Below are positions 1 to 6,738 of a stretch of 7,493 nucleotides of DNA, in pieces (positions within the stretch are counted from its first letter, which is position 1; every line of letters begins with the position of its first letter). A model generated the notes under the pieces. It made no database searches and was not told the origin of the DNA. It saw only the letters and a program-made list of their open reading frames with translations. Origin of the DNA: Candidatus Cloacimonadota bacterium (GTDB lineage Bacteria; Cloacimonadota; Cloacimonadia; Cloacimonadales; Cloacimonadaceae). Position numbers and translations under genes: made by a program. The stretch is from contig JAGOGT010000051.1 of assembly GCA_017996595.1 (NCBI GenBank), positions 1 to 7,493 on the forward strand, read 5' to 3'.

Positions 1-6
1 TTGGCA

Positions 7-948
7 CTACTGCTTAAAGATATTGGCCAGGGTTTTCACGCTGCCCAAAAGCGCGGAGGATTCGTAAGGGATAATCACAGTTTTGTCGCCCTGTTTCACG
101 ATCTCCTGGAAGGCGGCCACATACTTTAGCGCTACCTGGTATTGCGCGGGATCGGTGGAGGTGCCTTTAACGGCTTCGGCGATCATTTCGATGGAACGGC
201 GTTCGGCATCGGCCACCAGCAATTTGGATTGGGCTTCACCCTCGGCGCGGGCAATGCGGGCCATTTTTTCGCCATCGGCGGTGCGAATCTGATATTCACG
301 TTCGCCATCGGCCTGGAGGATTTTGGCACGCTTATCGCGCTCGGCGCGCATTTCCTTTTCCATGGCGGTTTTGATCTCTTCGGGAGGCAGGATGTCCTGC
401 AATTCCACGCGGTTCACTTTCACGCCCCATTTGTCGGTAGCTTCGTCCAGAATATCGCGCAGCTTGGCATTGATGGTATCACGCGAGATAAGAGTTTTGT
501 CCAGCTGCAGTTCACCGATCACGTTACGCAGCGAGGTTTGGGTAAGCTTTTCGATAGCTTCGGGCAGGTTGCCGATTTCGTAAACCGCTTTGTAGGGATC
601 GGTGATCTGGAAATACAAGAGAGCATTGATGTTGATGGAGACGTTATCGCTGGTGATCACATTCTGACGGGGAAAATCGTACACGGTTTCACGCAGGTCG
701 ATGCGGTCTTCCACACGCTGCACCACCACCACGTTGCCCCGGAAATCGCTCTTGTTATAGCGCCAGTGGATGGTGCGGGTCTTGTCAAAAATCGGGATGA
801 TGATGTGGATGCCTGATTCCAGGGTTTTGTAATATCTTCCCAGGCGTTCGATGATCACTACCTGGGCCTGACGCACCACGATCAAGCCTCTGGAAATAAT
901 GACGACAATAAAGAGTGCGAATGCTGCGGCGACATATAGATAGGACAT
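7..948 (-). CDS. SPFH/band 7 (stomatin-like, paraslipin/QmcA-type) membrane protein
   Basis: The 313-residue protein has one N-terminal membrane segment (about residues 3-22), then an SPFH/band 7 domain (about 25-195) that starts with the family-typical VVRQAQVVIIERLGRYYKTL stretch and includes VITSDNVSININALLYFQI. An Ala/Glu/Arg-rich helical, coiled-coil-like region follows (about 195-255, with REYQIRTADGEKMARIARAEG), and then the conserved tail KTVIIPYESSALLGSV. These proteins oligomerise on the membrane into large ring-like scaffolds and are linked to membrane microdomains and protease control; the substrate or partner here is unknown. Full length for the family. The start is supported by a GAGG ribosome binding site just upstream (minus-strand AGTGAGGTAACC before ATG). 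Relatives often sit beside an nfeD-type gene, which would lie beyond the left edge. The base composition is clearly more GC-rich than that of the ABC genes to the right. Confidence 0.93.
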   Translation of the reverse strand: MSYLYVAAAFALFIVVIISRGLIVVRQAQVVIIERLGRYYKTLESGIHIIIPIFDKTRTIHWRYNKSDFRGNVVVVQRVEDRIDLRETVYDFPRQNVITSDNVSININALLYFQITDPYKAVYEIGNLPEAIEKLTQTSLRNVIGELQLDKTLISRDTINAKLRDILDEATDKWGVKVNRVELQDILPPEEIKTAMEKEMRAERDKRAKILQADGEREYQIRTADGEKMARIARAEGEAQSKLLVADAERRSIEMIAEAVKGTSTDPAQYQVALKYVAAFQEIVKQGDKTVIIPYESSALLGSVKTLANIFKQ

Positions 949-1050
949 GGTTACCTCACTATGGTCTTTTTTTTCATCCTATTTTCGCTTTGCATTTCTG
1001 GCAAGGAAAATCTAAAGAAGAATTCCTTTCAGATTGAAACAGCTCGGTTT

Positions 1051-1079
1051 GATATAGTCCGTTGATGATACTTAGACAA
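1051..1079 (-). promoter_or_regulatory. Possible sigma70-type promoter of the SPFH gene
   Basis: On the minus strand TTGTCT (1079-1074) and TATATC (1056-1051) are separated by 17 bases, and each matches the consensus hexamers at 4 of 6 positions. It lies in the 214-base gap between the barrel gene's stop and the SPFH start, about 100 bases upstream of the SPFH start codon. No better pair was seen by eye in the gap. The assignment is weak. Confidence 0.3.
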
Positions 1080-1162
1080 TCCATGCCAGACCAGACTCTA
1101 TCTTGCTGATTGAAGTTCTTTTTTTTACCGGGTCATTATTACGCAGGTAACGGGAGCTTGCT

Positions 1163-3286
1163 TCACAGGGATAACGCCAGCTTCACATAGGCCGTGGCGC
1201 TGTTTTTGCTGTAATGTCCCAGGGGATCGCCAAATGTGGATATCTCAATCTGGCTTTGTGAGCTTTTCACTCCCGCATAGAGGAACTGATCTCTTTTGAA
1301 TTCATATTGCAGATTGCCATAGAATTGCACATCGGCATATACTCCATATAGCGTATAGTTACTGTAGCCGACCCCTCCGGTGAAGCGCAGTTTCAAATTG
1401 GGAGTGTAGTTCAAGCTGGCGTTGATTATCGAGTAGCGGTCGTCGAGCGTTACGTTCTCAGGCCCATCCCCATAATCCACCACATTATCTTTGCGATAGC
1501 CGTAATCATTTAGCTGCCAATTTAGTGAATATGAATATCTTTGGGCAATATCCCCGGATACATAGGCCTCCAGACCCAGCTTCGTATAGGTGTTATTCAA
1601 TGCATATACCAGTTCATCGGCATATGATATGGCCAGAGTTACCCGAGCCCAGGTTTTTTTGTCCCAGGAACTGCTCCCCCGCAGCCCATAGAAATTATGC
1701 TTGTTCCACAGATCATCGTGCACGGTGCCAAAAGTACTATTAAACGAGTAGTTGATTCCGGGCTTAAAATCGATACCCAGGTTACCATAAACGGAATACT
1801 CTTTATAGGTGTTTCCACCATTGTACCAATCGCTGAAATCCAGGCTGAGGAAGCTTTGCTTTTTCTTGATGAATCCATAGCCGGGATTGGAATCCCAATC
1901 CATGGAGATTCCATAGGTCTGGCGGTTTTTATAGTACAGGTATCCCGCGTCCAGAAAGATGTCCTTGCTTACTTTCTGGTAGTAGATGTAATTATCAAAA
2001 TTCTTTGGGCTGTAATTTAATTCGGTGAATACCTGGTATCCCTTCAAAACTTCGTCGTCATTTTCCCCTTCAGTTTTGGTGATGCTTTGAGTAAATTCCG
2101 TATTCAGCGACAGGATCTTGGCCAGCTTCAGGTCATAATTGCCAAAATAGGCATGATTATAATATCCCTTGTTCATCCGGCTTATCAAGGCGTTACCCAT
2201 GGTAAAAATCGAGTAACTGGGAATTATGGAGAGCACCTGGTAATAGTCATTATAGTTTTGCACCTCGCCAGCATCCACCACTTTTTCGTCCTTGGCCCCC
2301 AATATCCCCCATTTAGTTTTGCCGATATTACCCGTAGCCTTGTAGGCAAAAGTCGGCTTATTGATGTTTCGGGAATAGAAAACGCTTCTGCTAAGGCCAA
2401 AGGCATCCAGATCCTCCACAAAGAAAAAGCGGTTTTCAGAATATATGGCAGGTGTATCACTATTATAAATATCCTGAGCATCATCCGGGGGGACATCCGA
2501 AAAATCGGGATTGAAGCTTAACTTAACCTTCGTTTGCTGTGCGGGATTTAGGGCGATATCCAAGCCCAGCATATCGGGATCGAAGCTATCCGTTTTATTT
2601 ATCAAATCGTAGCTTTTAACGAAGTAGGGCTTTATCTTCATGTCCAATGCCCGGCTTACTTTTTCGTGCAATACGATAGGATGCACTGCCTTGAAATAAT
2701 CCCGCTTGCTGTCCGTATTTGCGTAGGGACTACTGTAAAATTCTTTTGAGGACTCGTGGTAACGGGATAAGATCAGCCCCCAAGTATATGGCAAATCCTG
2801 TTTAAAGCGCAATGATCCCAGGGGAATGCTGAAGGTAACTGACCACAACGAATCGTTATGTGCAGATACATAGCTATAATCACTGTCCCATTGATAGTCC
2901 ACGCTCATATCATCCTTGCGAATGCCGTCCACAAGCTGCCCTTGGGGATATGCACCAAAAAGATAGGCAAAATTGGCATCAGGCAAAGTAACAAGCTGTA
3001 ATCTCAGATAATCGGCTCGGGTCCCACTATCCCTGCTGGCAGGATATCCTTGCTGAAACTTCTCGTCGATTACGCAGGAAAAGTGAATCATCAGCTTGCC
3101 TTCTTCCTGCCATACCCAGGCTTTGGTAGCCAGGGTCTCAGCCTTGGAATCATCCGGATCTACGCACACAAAATTATCAATGAGATTTGCGTCCTCCATC
3201 ACCGCTTGGTCGGAATAGGGAATATCCATTGCATAAAGTGTAATGGAAAGTAATATAAGCAATAGTAACAAGATAGTACGTTTCAT
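1163..3286 (-). CDS. Secreted CBM9-like / DUF5916-type outer-membrane beta-barrel protein
   Basis: A 707-residue protein with a clear signal peptide (MKRT, a Leu/Ile-rich core, probable cleavage near A19). Residues about 20-210 resemble the CBM9-like beta-sandwich that precedes DUF5916 barrels. The hallmark DUF5916 block follows: FNPDFSDVPPDD (258-269; the family usually has NPDFSQVEAD), ENRFFFVED (284-292; usually KRPFFLEG) and FYSRNI (303-308; usually FYSRRI). The rest, to 707, is alternating aromatic/polar strand sequence typical of a transmembrane barrel, ending TAYVKLALSL. The family is an outer-membrane group of unknown transport role, so no substrate is proposed. The start is fixed by a near-perfect ribosome binding site. 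The gene follows the ABC permease stop by 63 bases on the same strand, so it may be transcribed with the exporter genes. No terminator hairpin with a U-run was seen in the gap or after the stop. Confidence 0.85.
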   Translation of the reverse strand: MKRTILLLLLILLSITLYAMDIPYSDQAVMEDANLIDNFVCVDPDDSKAETLATKAWVWQEEGKLMIHFSCVIDEKFQQGYPASRDSGTRADYLRLQLVTLPDANFAYLFGAYPQGQLVDGIRKDDMSVDYQWDSDYSYVSAHNDSLWSVTFSIPLGSLRFKQDLPYTWGLILSRYHESSKEFYSSPYANTDSKRDYFKAVHPIVLHEKVSRALDMKIKPYFVKSYDLINKTDSFDPDMLGLDIALNPAQQTKVKLSFNPDFSDVPPDDAQDIYNSDTPAIYSENRFFFVEDLDAFGLSRSVFYSRNINKPTFAYKATGNIGKTKWGILGAKDEKVVDAGEVQNYNDYYQVLSIIPSYSIFTMGNALISRMNKGYYNHAYFGNYDLKLAKILSLNTEFTQSITKTEGENDDEVLKGYQVFTELNYSPKNFDNYIYYQKVSKDIFLDAGYLYYKNRQTYGISMDWDSNPGYGFIKKKQSFLSLDFSDWYNGGNTYKEYSVYGNLGIDFKPGINYSFNSTFGTVHDDLWNKHNFYGLRGSSSWDKKTWARVTLAISYADELVYALNNTYTKLGLEAYVSGDIAQRYSYSLNWQLNDYGYRKDNVVDYGDGPENVTLDDRYSIINASLNYTPNLKLRFTGGVGYSNYTLYGVYADVQFYGNLQYEFKRDQFLYAGVKSSQSQIEISTFGDPLGHYSKNSATAYVKLALSL

Positions 3287-3290
3287 CAGA

Positions 3291-3299
3291 TCCTCCTTT
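3291..3299 (-). promoter_or_regulatory. Strong Shine-Dalgarno of the barrel protein gene
   Basis: The minus strand reads AAAGGAGGA, ending four bases before the ATG at 3286. It is the strongest ribosome binding site in the window, suggesting high translation, and it settles the start codon. Confidence 0.85.
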
Positions 3300-3349
3300 G
3301 GTATTCGATGCGAGTTCCATTTTTGTAAGTAGACTTTCTGCGAGCATTA

Positions 3350-4141
3350 TCATGATGATGCACTTTTATAATGCCTAAGCATTGAGCTTGTACCCCAATA
3401 TGCACCGAGGGTAAAGATCAAGGCACAAATACTTGCGGCAATATATAAATGATATCCATATACTCCCCGCATTGCCATCAAAGGGAAATTACCTATCACC
3501 AGCACCGGGATCACATAGATAAAGATCAATTTAAGATAGCTTACCCTAAAAATCGCTGCCGGAAAAGTTGAAAGTGAAAAAAAGGAAGAAATCAAAGAGG
3601 AAAAGGCATCCATGCGTACAAATACAACGGAGCCAAGGTAGATAAGGATATTAAACGCTGTATAAACCATGGTGGAAATTCCTATCATAACTAAATACAT
3701 ACATATGCTCTGCACTGAGAAGACTATATTGTACTGCATAAATATAAGCACAAATAGCATTAGATCTATTATCAGATTCACAATGCATTTCCAATTAAGA
3801 TTACTGCAAAACAGCATAAAGAACACATTCATGGGTTTTATCAGGATGCTGTCCAAACCACCATATTGGATTAGTGAAGGCAGGGAATGAACTCCACTGC
3901 CAAAGAACAGATTATACAGATCTCCGGTCAGCTTTACCGATAGAACCAGTATGTATAAATCCTCAATTGATATTCGTAGTCCCTCTCCGATGTTCAAGTA
4001 TAGAATGCGATAGAACAGCATGGCCAGCACAATGCTGACCAGATCAGCCAGAAGATCAAACAGAAAGCTTATGTTATAAATCGCCATACGCTTCAGTTCC
4101 AAGAGATTCGCCTGAATATAATAAACTAAATAGCGTTTCAT
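3350..4141 (-). CDS. ABC-2 type permease, COG3694-like
   Basis: A 263-residue hydrophobic protein with about six membrane segments (roughly 24-46, 62-80, 117-135, 145-170, 178-198 and 203-222 plus a final one near 233-250). The family motif YGGLDSILIKP lies at 93-103, after the second segment, and IPVLVIGNFPLMAMRG at 211-226 resembles the conserved late-segment motif of COG3694 permeases (PF06182, ABC2_membrane_6). It is the second permease of a two-permease exporter driven by the ATPase at 4925-5881. Its ATG overlaps the stop of the upstream permease (ATGA, 4138-4141), the classic sign of translational coupling, and a GAGG site (4149-4152) precedes it. The transported molecule is not known for this family; context points to a peptide. 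The gene is AT-rich compared with the flanking housekeeping-type genes. Confidence 0.85.
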   Translation of the reverse strand: MKRYLVYYIQANLLELKRMAIYNISFLFDLLADLVSIVLAMLFYRILYLNIGEGLRISIEDLYILVLSVKLTGDLYNLFFGSGVHSLPSLIQYGGLDSILIKPMNVFFMLFCSNLNWKCIVNLIIDLMLFVLIFMQYNIVFSVQSICMYLVMIGISTMVYTAFNILIYLGSVVFVRMDAFSSLISSFFSLSTFPAAIFRVSYLKLIFIYVIPVLVIGNFPLMAMRGVYGYHLYIAASICALIFTLGAYWGTSSMLRHYKSASS

Positions 4142-4932
4142 CCTATTGCCTCATACTTTCTTCTTCCTCGCGACCATGCTGCAAGAGAGATCAAGAGAAA
4201 AACCAGCAGCCATAAAAGTGCTTCCAATACGAGCTGCCAATAGTGACTCCATGAATAACTGCCTGTGAGGATACGGGAAGGGTGGTAAACGAGATAGGCA
4301 GAAGGAAGCTTTATCAGGATCGCCCCTATTAGTCCGGGAAAGATATCCAGAGGTAGAATGTTTCCCGATGCAAAGGGCAATACTATCCCCAGAAAATTCA
4401 TCACAAACCCGATATCCGTGAAGAAGAATGCCAGGAGGGATAGATAATAAGTGATCAAAAACGATAAAGGTGCAGCGATCAGAGCCATGATAATGAATTG
4501 GATGAGGCTCTGCAACTTTATTTGGGGCACAAAGCTGCCACTTACAGCCACAAAAGCCAAATAGGCTACGATAACGGCAAAAACCGTATATACTGCTTTT
4601 AAGGCGTAATACACAACAAAATTATGCCAATAATAGCTGTAGGGCTTTAATAGATGATAGTTCAATCCTCCCTTTTTTATGTCATTCTGAATATCCCACC
4701 AAGTTCCGATTACGAAAAATTCGCTTGCGATGGTAGCGATAATAAAGTATAAAAGCAGCTGATCCAATTGCCAGCTACCAATATGGTAACCTCCGGAATA
4801 TATGAATCTGGAAAGTAGCAGCTGACCCGCCAAGGGTATCAGCACCACCAGAAAGCTGAGGATAAAATTCATCCGGTATGCCGCAGCTTCTTTTAGAGTT
4901 TGAATACTAAGCGCTGAATAATATCTACTCAT
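4138..4932 (-). CDS. ABC-2 type permease, COG4587-like
   Basis: A 264-residue integral membrane protein with about six hydrophobic segments (roughly 21-41, 57-75, 103-129, 143-165, 170-187, 233-252). The motif GGLNYHLLKPYSYYW (88-102) corresponds to the G-G-L-x-x-x-L-x-K-P block found in the same place in the partner permease, so the two are distant homologues forming a heterodimeric membrane part. NILPLDIFPG (191-200) matches the re-entrant or extracellular helix region of ABC-2 exporters, where a Pro-Leu-x-x-Phe-Pro pattern is common. Length is normal for the family. The start codon overlaps the ATPase stop by 8 bases (ATGAGTAG) and the stop overlaps the next permease start by 4 bases, so the three proteins are probably made in a fixed ratio. 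Confidence 0.86.
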   Translation of the reverse strand: MSRYYSALSIQTLKEAAAYRMNFILSFLVVLIPLAGQLLLSRFIYSGGYHIGSWQLDQLLLYFIIATIASEFFVIGTWWDIQNDIKKGGLNYHLLKPYSYYWHNFVVYYALKAVYTVFAVIVAYLAFVAVSGSFVPQIKLQSLIQFIIMALIAAPLSFLITYYLSLLAFFFTDIGFVMNFLGIVLPFASGNILPLDIFPGLIGAILIKLPSAYLVYHPSRILTGSYSWSHYWQLVLEALLWLLVFLLISLAAWSRGRRKYEAIG

Positions 4933-5881
4933 CTTTTAGTATCTCGGTGATGATCTCTTCGTCATCTTTTTTCTTAATGCTAAAATCATTGATCTCATAT
5001 TGCGACAGGATTTGGCAGATAAGCTTATTAGAATCATTTCCGGTAGATTCAAAGACAACTCCTTCTTCATCCAAAGCCGTTCCTCCAAATTTCTCAGCAA
5101 TCTCAAGCGCAGTTTCTTTGCTTTTTGCACTAAGGGTCAGGATCTCATGCTGATGCTTCTCCAGAAGAAGGCTGGTGTCTCCTTGATAGATGATCTCTCC
5201 ACTTTCCAAAACTATACAGGAATTGCAGCAATCGGTGATATCCTTCACATTGTGGCTGGTGATTATGAAGCAGATGCCATATTCCTCATGGCAGAAATTT
5301 ATAAAATCCCTTAGCTTGCTTCTGGTGATGATGTCCAATCCAGAAGTGGGTTCATCCAAAAATACTATTTTCGGCAGATGGATGAAGCTGTAGATCAGCT
5401 CCATCTTGCATCTTTGCCCCAGGCTCATATTCCTCAATGGCTGATTTAATTCATCGCCAATATCCAAAGCATGGCTGAAATCAGTGATACGGCGTGTAAA
5501 TTCATCACGGCTGAAACCGTATATATAGCGCGATAATTCCAGGCTTTGGATAGCAGGAAGATCCCAAATCAATTGTTCCTTCCCGCCCTGAAACAAGCCT
5601 ATTTGCTTCTTGAATTCAGGTTTCAGCTTATAGGGAACATGCCCCAATACCGATATCTCTCCGGAACTGGGATGCAGTATTCCTGTCAAAAGCTTTACCA
5701 TGGTTGTTTTACCTGCTCCATTTTTACCAAAGATGCCAAGATTCTGATCCAGATTGTGGCTAAGGGAAATCCCTCTAATGGCTTCTATGTCTTTGAAAAC
5801 GGGCCTGAATAACGATACTGAAGTCTTTACCCGGTAACTTTTCCAAAGTGATGCTATTCTGATCGTTCGGCTATCTTCCAT
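4925..5881 (-). CDS. ABC transporter ATPase, COG4586-like
   Basis: A 318-residue cytoplasmic nucleotide-binding protein that should power the two adjacent permeases. Walker A is GKNGAGKTT (52-60); the Q-loop is GLFQGGKEQLIWDLP (Q98); the signature is MSLGQR (152-157), a variant of LSGGQ normal for this subfamily; Walker B is KIVFLDEP (171-178, catalytic E177) followed by TSGLD; the switch histidine is H210 in ITSHN. All catalytic residues are present, so it should be active. The E/Q-L-I/W-W-D-L-P stretch after the Q-loop is a good mark of COG4586 against ordinary drug-exporter ATPases. A C-terminal extension (about 235-318) probably contacts the permeases or acts as a regulatory domain. The start overlaps the end of the SPASM gene by 28 bases. 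Only a weak GAGAG precedes the ATG, so translation may depend on coupling to the upstream frame. Confidence 0.93.
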   Translation of the reverse strand: MEDSRTIRIASLWKSYRVKTSVSLFRPVFKDIEAIRGISLSHNLDQNLGIFGKNGAGKTTMVKLLTGILHPSSGEISVLGHVPYKLKPEFKKQIGLFQGGKEQLIWDLPAIQSLELSRYIYGFSRDEFTRRITDFSHALDIGDELNQPLRNMSLGQRCKMELIYSFIHLPKIVFLDEPTSGLDIITRSKLRDFINFCHEEYGICFIITSHNVKDITDCCNSCIVLESGEIIYQGDTSLLLEKHQHEILTLSAKSKETALEIAEKFGGTALDEEGVVFESTGNDSNKLICQILSQYEINDFSIKKKDDEEIITEILKDE

Positions 5882-6357
5882 TCTAATACTCTCGGTAATA
5901 TATAGTTAAAATGATCTTTAAGACATCCATTGTTGTGTTCTCCAGTAATTCTCTCCAGTCGGCAGCCACCATAACATATGGGCAAAAACTTACACTTTCT
6001 GCATGAGCTGGTGAAGGTTCGCTTCATGTGCTCTTCCATTTTCTTACTGATGAAATCAAATCCGCCATTGATGTTTCCCAAGGAATATTTCTTGTTTCCC
6101 GTAAGACTAACGCAGTTATATAAGTCCCCAAGACTGTCAATAATAAAAACGTTCTTTGCTCTGGATGAGCATAGAAACGTCCCGAAGTATTCATCTCGAA
6201 TATCACGTGTTCCTTTTATGGATACCCCATGCTTCTCGTAAAATGAACTAATAATATCAGAATATTCAGCCTCTGTCAAGCCATCGGGATAAGGGTGTTT
6301 TTCCCCGGATACTACCATAGCAATGTAGAAATCATCTGGAGCATATTTTCTTATCTC
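5854..6357 (-). pseudogene. C-terminal SPASM remnant of a radical SAM peptide maturase
   Basis: The open frame runs from 6357 (just after an in-frame TGA at 6358-6360) to the stop at 5854. The first ATG, at 6318, has no ribosome binding site and would give 154 residues; the 13 codons before it (EIRKYAPDDFYIA) read as normal protein, so the frame is truncated rather than started there. Numbered from that Met, it has the seven-cysteine SPASM pattern: C50, C69, then C106-x2-C109-x5-C115-x3-C119 and C132, with the family-typical IDSLGDLYNC and LPICYGGCR. SPASM domains bind auxiliary Fe-S clusters in enzymes that crosslink or otherwise modify peptides. The radical SAM barrel with its CxxxCxxC cluster is absent from the window, so catalysis is not expected. 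The gene overlaps the ABC ATPase by 28 bases, placing a peptide maturase directly ahead of an exporter. It could still be a free-standing SPASM protein, but the missing start signals argue against that. Confidence 0.8.
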
Positions 6358-6508
6358 TCACCAAAAATTAATTGTTACCTATCAGCTGGATCTTTCAAAT
6401 TCGGATGAGGTGGCTCCGGCCATAATAGATCTTATAAACAAGATATATCCCTTGCATCTGCGAGATATACTTATTATTGAACTCGATAGAAAAACCACCA
6501 ATGCGTGA
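6329..6508 (+). pseudogene. Opposite-strand coding fragment, likely inverted piece of the maturase gene
   Basis: On the plus strand the frame is open from 6329 to a TGA at 6506-6508, with no plausible start codon or ribosome binding site. From about 6353 it reads like genuine protein: ISHQKLIVTYQLDLSNSD, then EVAPAIIDLINKIYPLHLRD, then ILIIELDRK. Codon choice is similar to that of the ABC genes. The pattern (hydrophobic strand, Asp/Asn-rich turn, amphipathic helix, then another hydrophobic strand) resembles the late part of a radical SAM barrel that comes just before the SPASM region in this enzyme class. That is recognition by pattern only. If correct, the segment is the part of the gene missing from the minus strand, now flipped. 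The bases before about 6345 in this frame are simply antisense to the SPASM frame. It might instead be a fragment of an unrelated protein. Confidence 0.5.
6346..6493. repeat. Short imperfect inverted repeats bounding the flipped segment
   Basis: TTTTCTTATC at 6346-6355 faces GATAGAAAA at 6485-6493, which is TTTTCTATC in reverse complement; they differ by one extra T. They enclose 129 bases. The arms contain AGA-AAA (Arg-Lys) in frame in both the minus-strand SPASM frame and the plus-strand fragment. Repeats this short can arise by chance; the matching phase is what makes them notable. Confidence 0.45.
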
Positions 6509-6623
6509 TGCCCCTAATCAATCTATGCTTTAGCTCCCCTACAATTTTCACCCTCCCATGCCAACTTTAGCTGTGCCAATCTGCTATGCATCCCGGAGGA
6601 AGACAGCGAGCCGCACTTTACTC

Positions 6624-6653
6624 TTGACAAATATCAAGGGACAATGTTATCAT
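6624..6653 (+). promoter_or_regulatory. Extended -10 sigma70-type promoter of the ptb-like gene
   Basis: TTGACA (6624-6629) matches the -35 consensus fully, and TATCAT (6648-6653) matches the -10 at 5 of 6 positions, with an 18-base spacer and a TG one base before the -10 (TGTTATCAT), making an extended -10. It would start transcription near 6660, leaving a leader of about 80 bases before the ATG at 6739. This is the best promoter seen in the window. Confidence 0.7.
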
Positions 6654-6724
6654 GTTTGGACTGGAGTTTTTAGGACTCTGCCTAGGCGCCAAAACGTAAT
6701 TTGATAAGAAAAATAGATACACAC

Positions 6725-6731
6725 AAGGAAG
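6725..6731 (+). promoter_or_regulatory. Ribosome binding site of the ptb-like gene
   Basis: AAGGAAG lies seven bases before the ATG at 6739 and supports that start codon. Confidence 0.7.
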
Positions 6732-6738
6732 TTAAGCA

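Larger units (their letters stand above)
6509..6738. other. Non-coding stretch between maturase remnant and ptb-like gene
   Basis: No convincing gene was found in the minus-strand frames or on the plus strand; the minus frames carry several stops. The part at 6519-6589 has loosely repeated words (CTTTAGCT at 6528-6535 and 6565-6572; CAATCT followed by ATGC at 6519-6528 and 6577-6589), perhaps a decayed repeat. The right part holds the plus-strand promoter at 6624-6653 and the leader of the ptb-like gene. If the maturase gene was once whole, its N-terminal half should have occupied this place on the minus strand, and it is not there. Confidence 0.6.

Noticed and set aside
142..816. A 224-codon open frame on the plus strand across the SPFH gene
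   Set aside because: It is antisense to a clear SPFH domain protein, has Gly/Phe/His-rich content typical of a shadow frame, and has no family resemblance.
1112..1150. Hairpin TTACC/GGTAA next to a run of eight T near 1118-1150
   Set aside because: The T-run precedes the hairpin on the plus strand and reads as A on the minus strand, the only transcribed strand here. The stem has just five pairs with a 16-base loop, so it is not an intrinsic terminator.
5854..6318. Treating the 154-residue frame as an intact small SPASM protein
   Set aside because: No ribosome binding site precedes the ATG at 6318, and the protein-like frame continues upstream of it to the stop at 6358-6360, which points to truncation.
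6523..6591. A 22-codon minus-strand frame (MHSRLAQLKL...) just upstream of the maturase remnant, considered as a precursor peptide
   Set aside because: There is no ribosome binding site (the bases before the ATG are CCTCCGGG), it has a single cysteine, and it shows no leader-plus-core pattern. It also lies in a stretch of repeated words.
6680..6690. Overlapping palindromes GCCTAGGC and GGCGCC
   Set aside because: They are short and isolated, lie within the leader of the ptb-like gene, and have no flanking pattern that would suggest an operator or attachment site.
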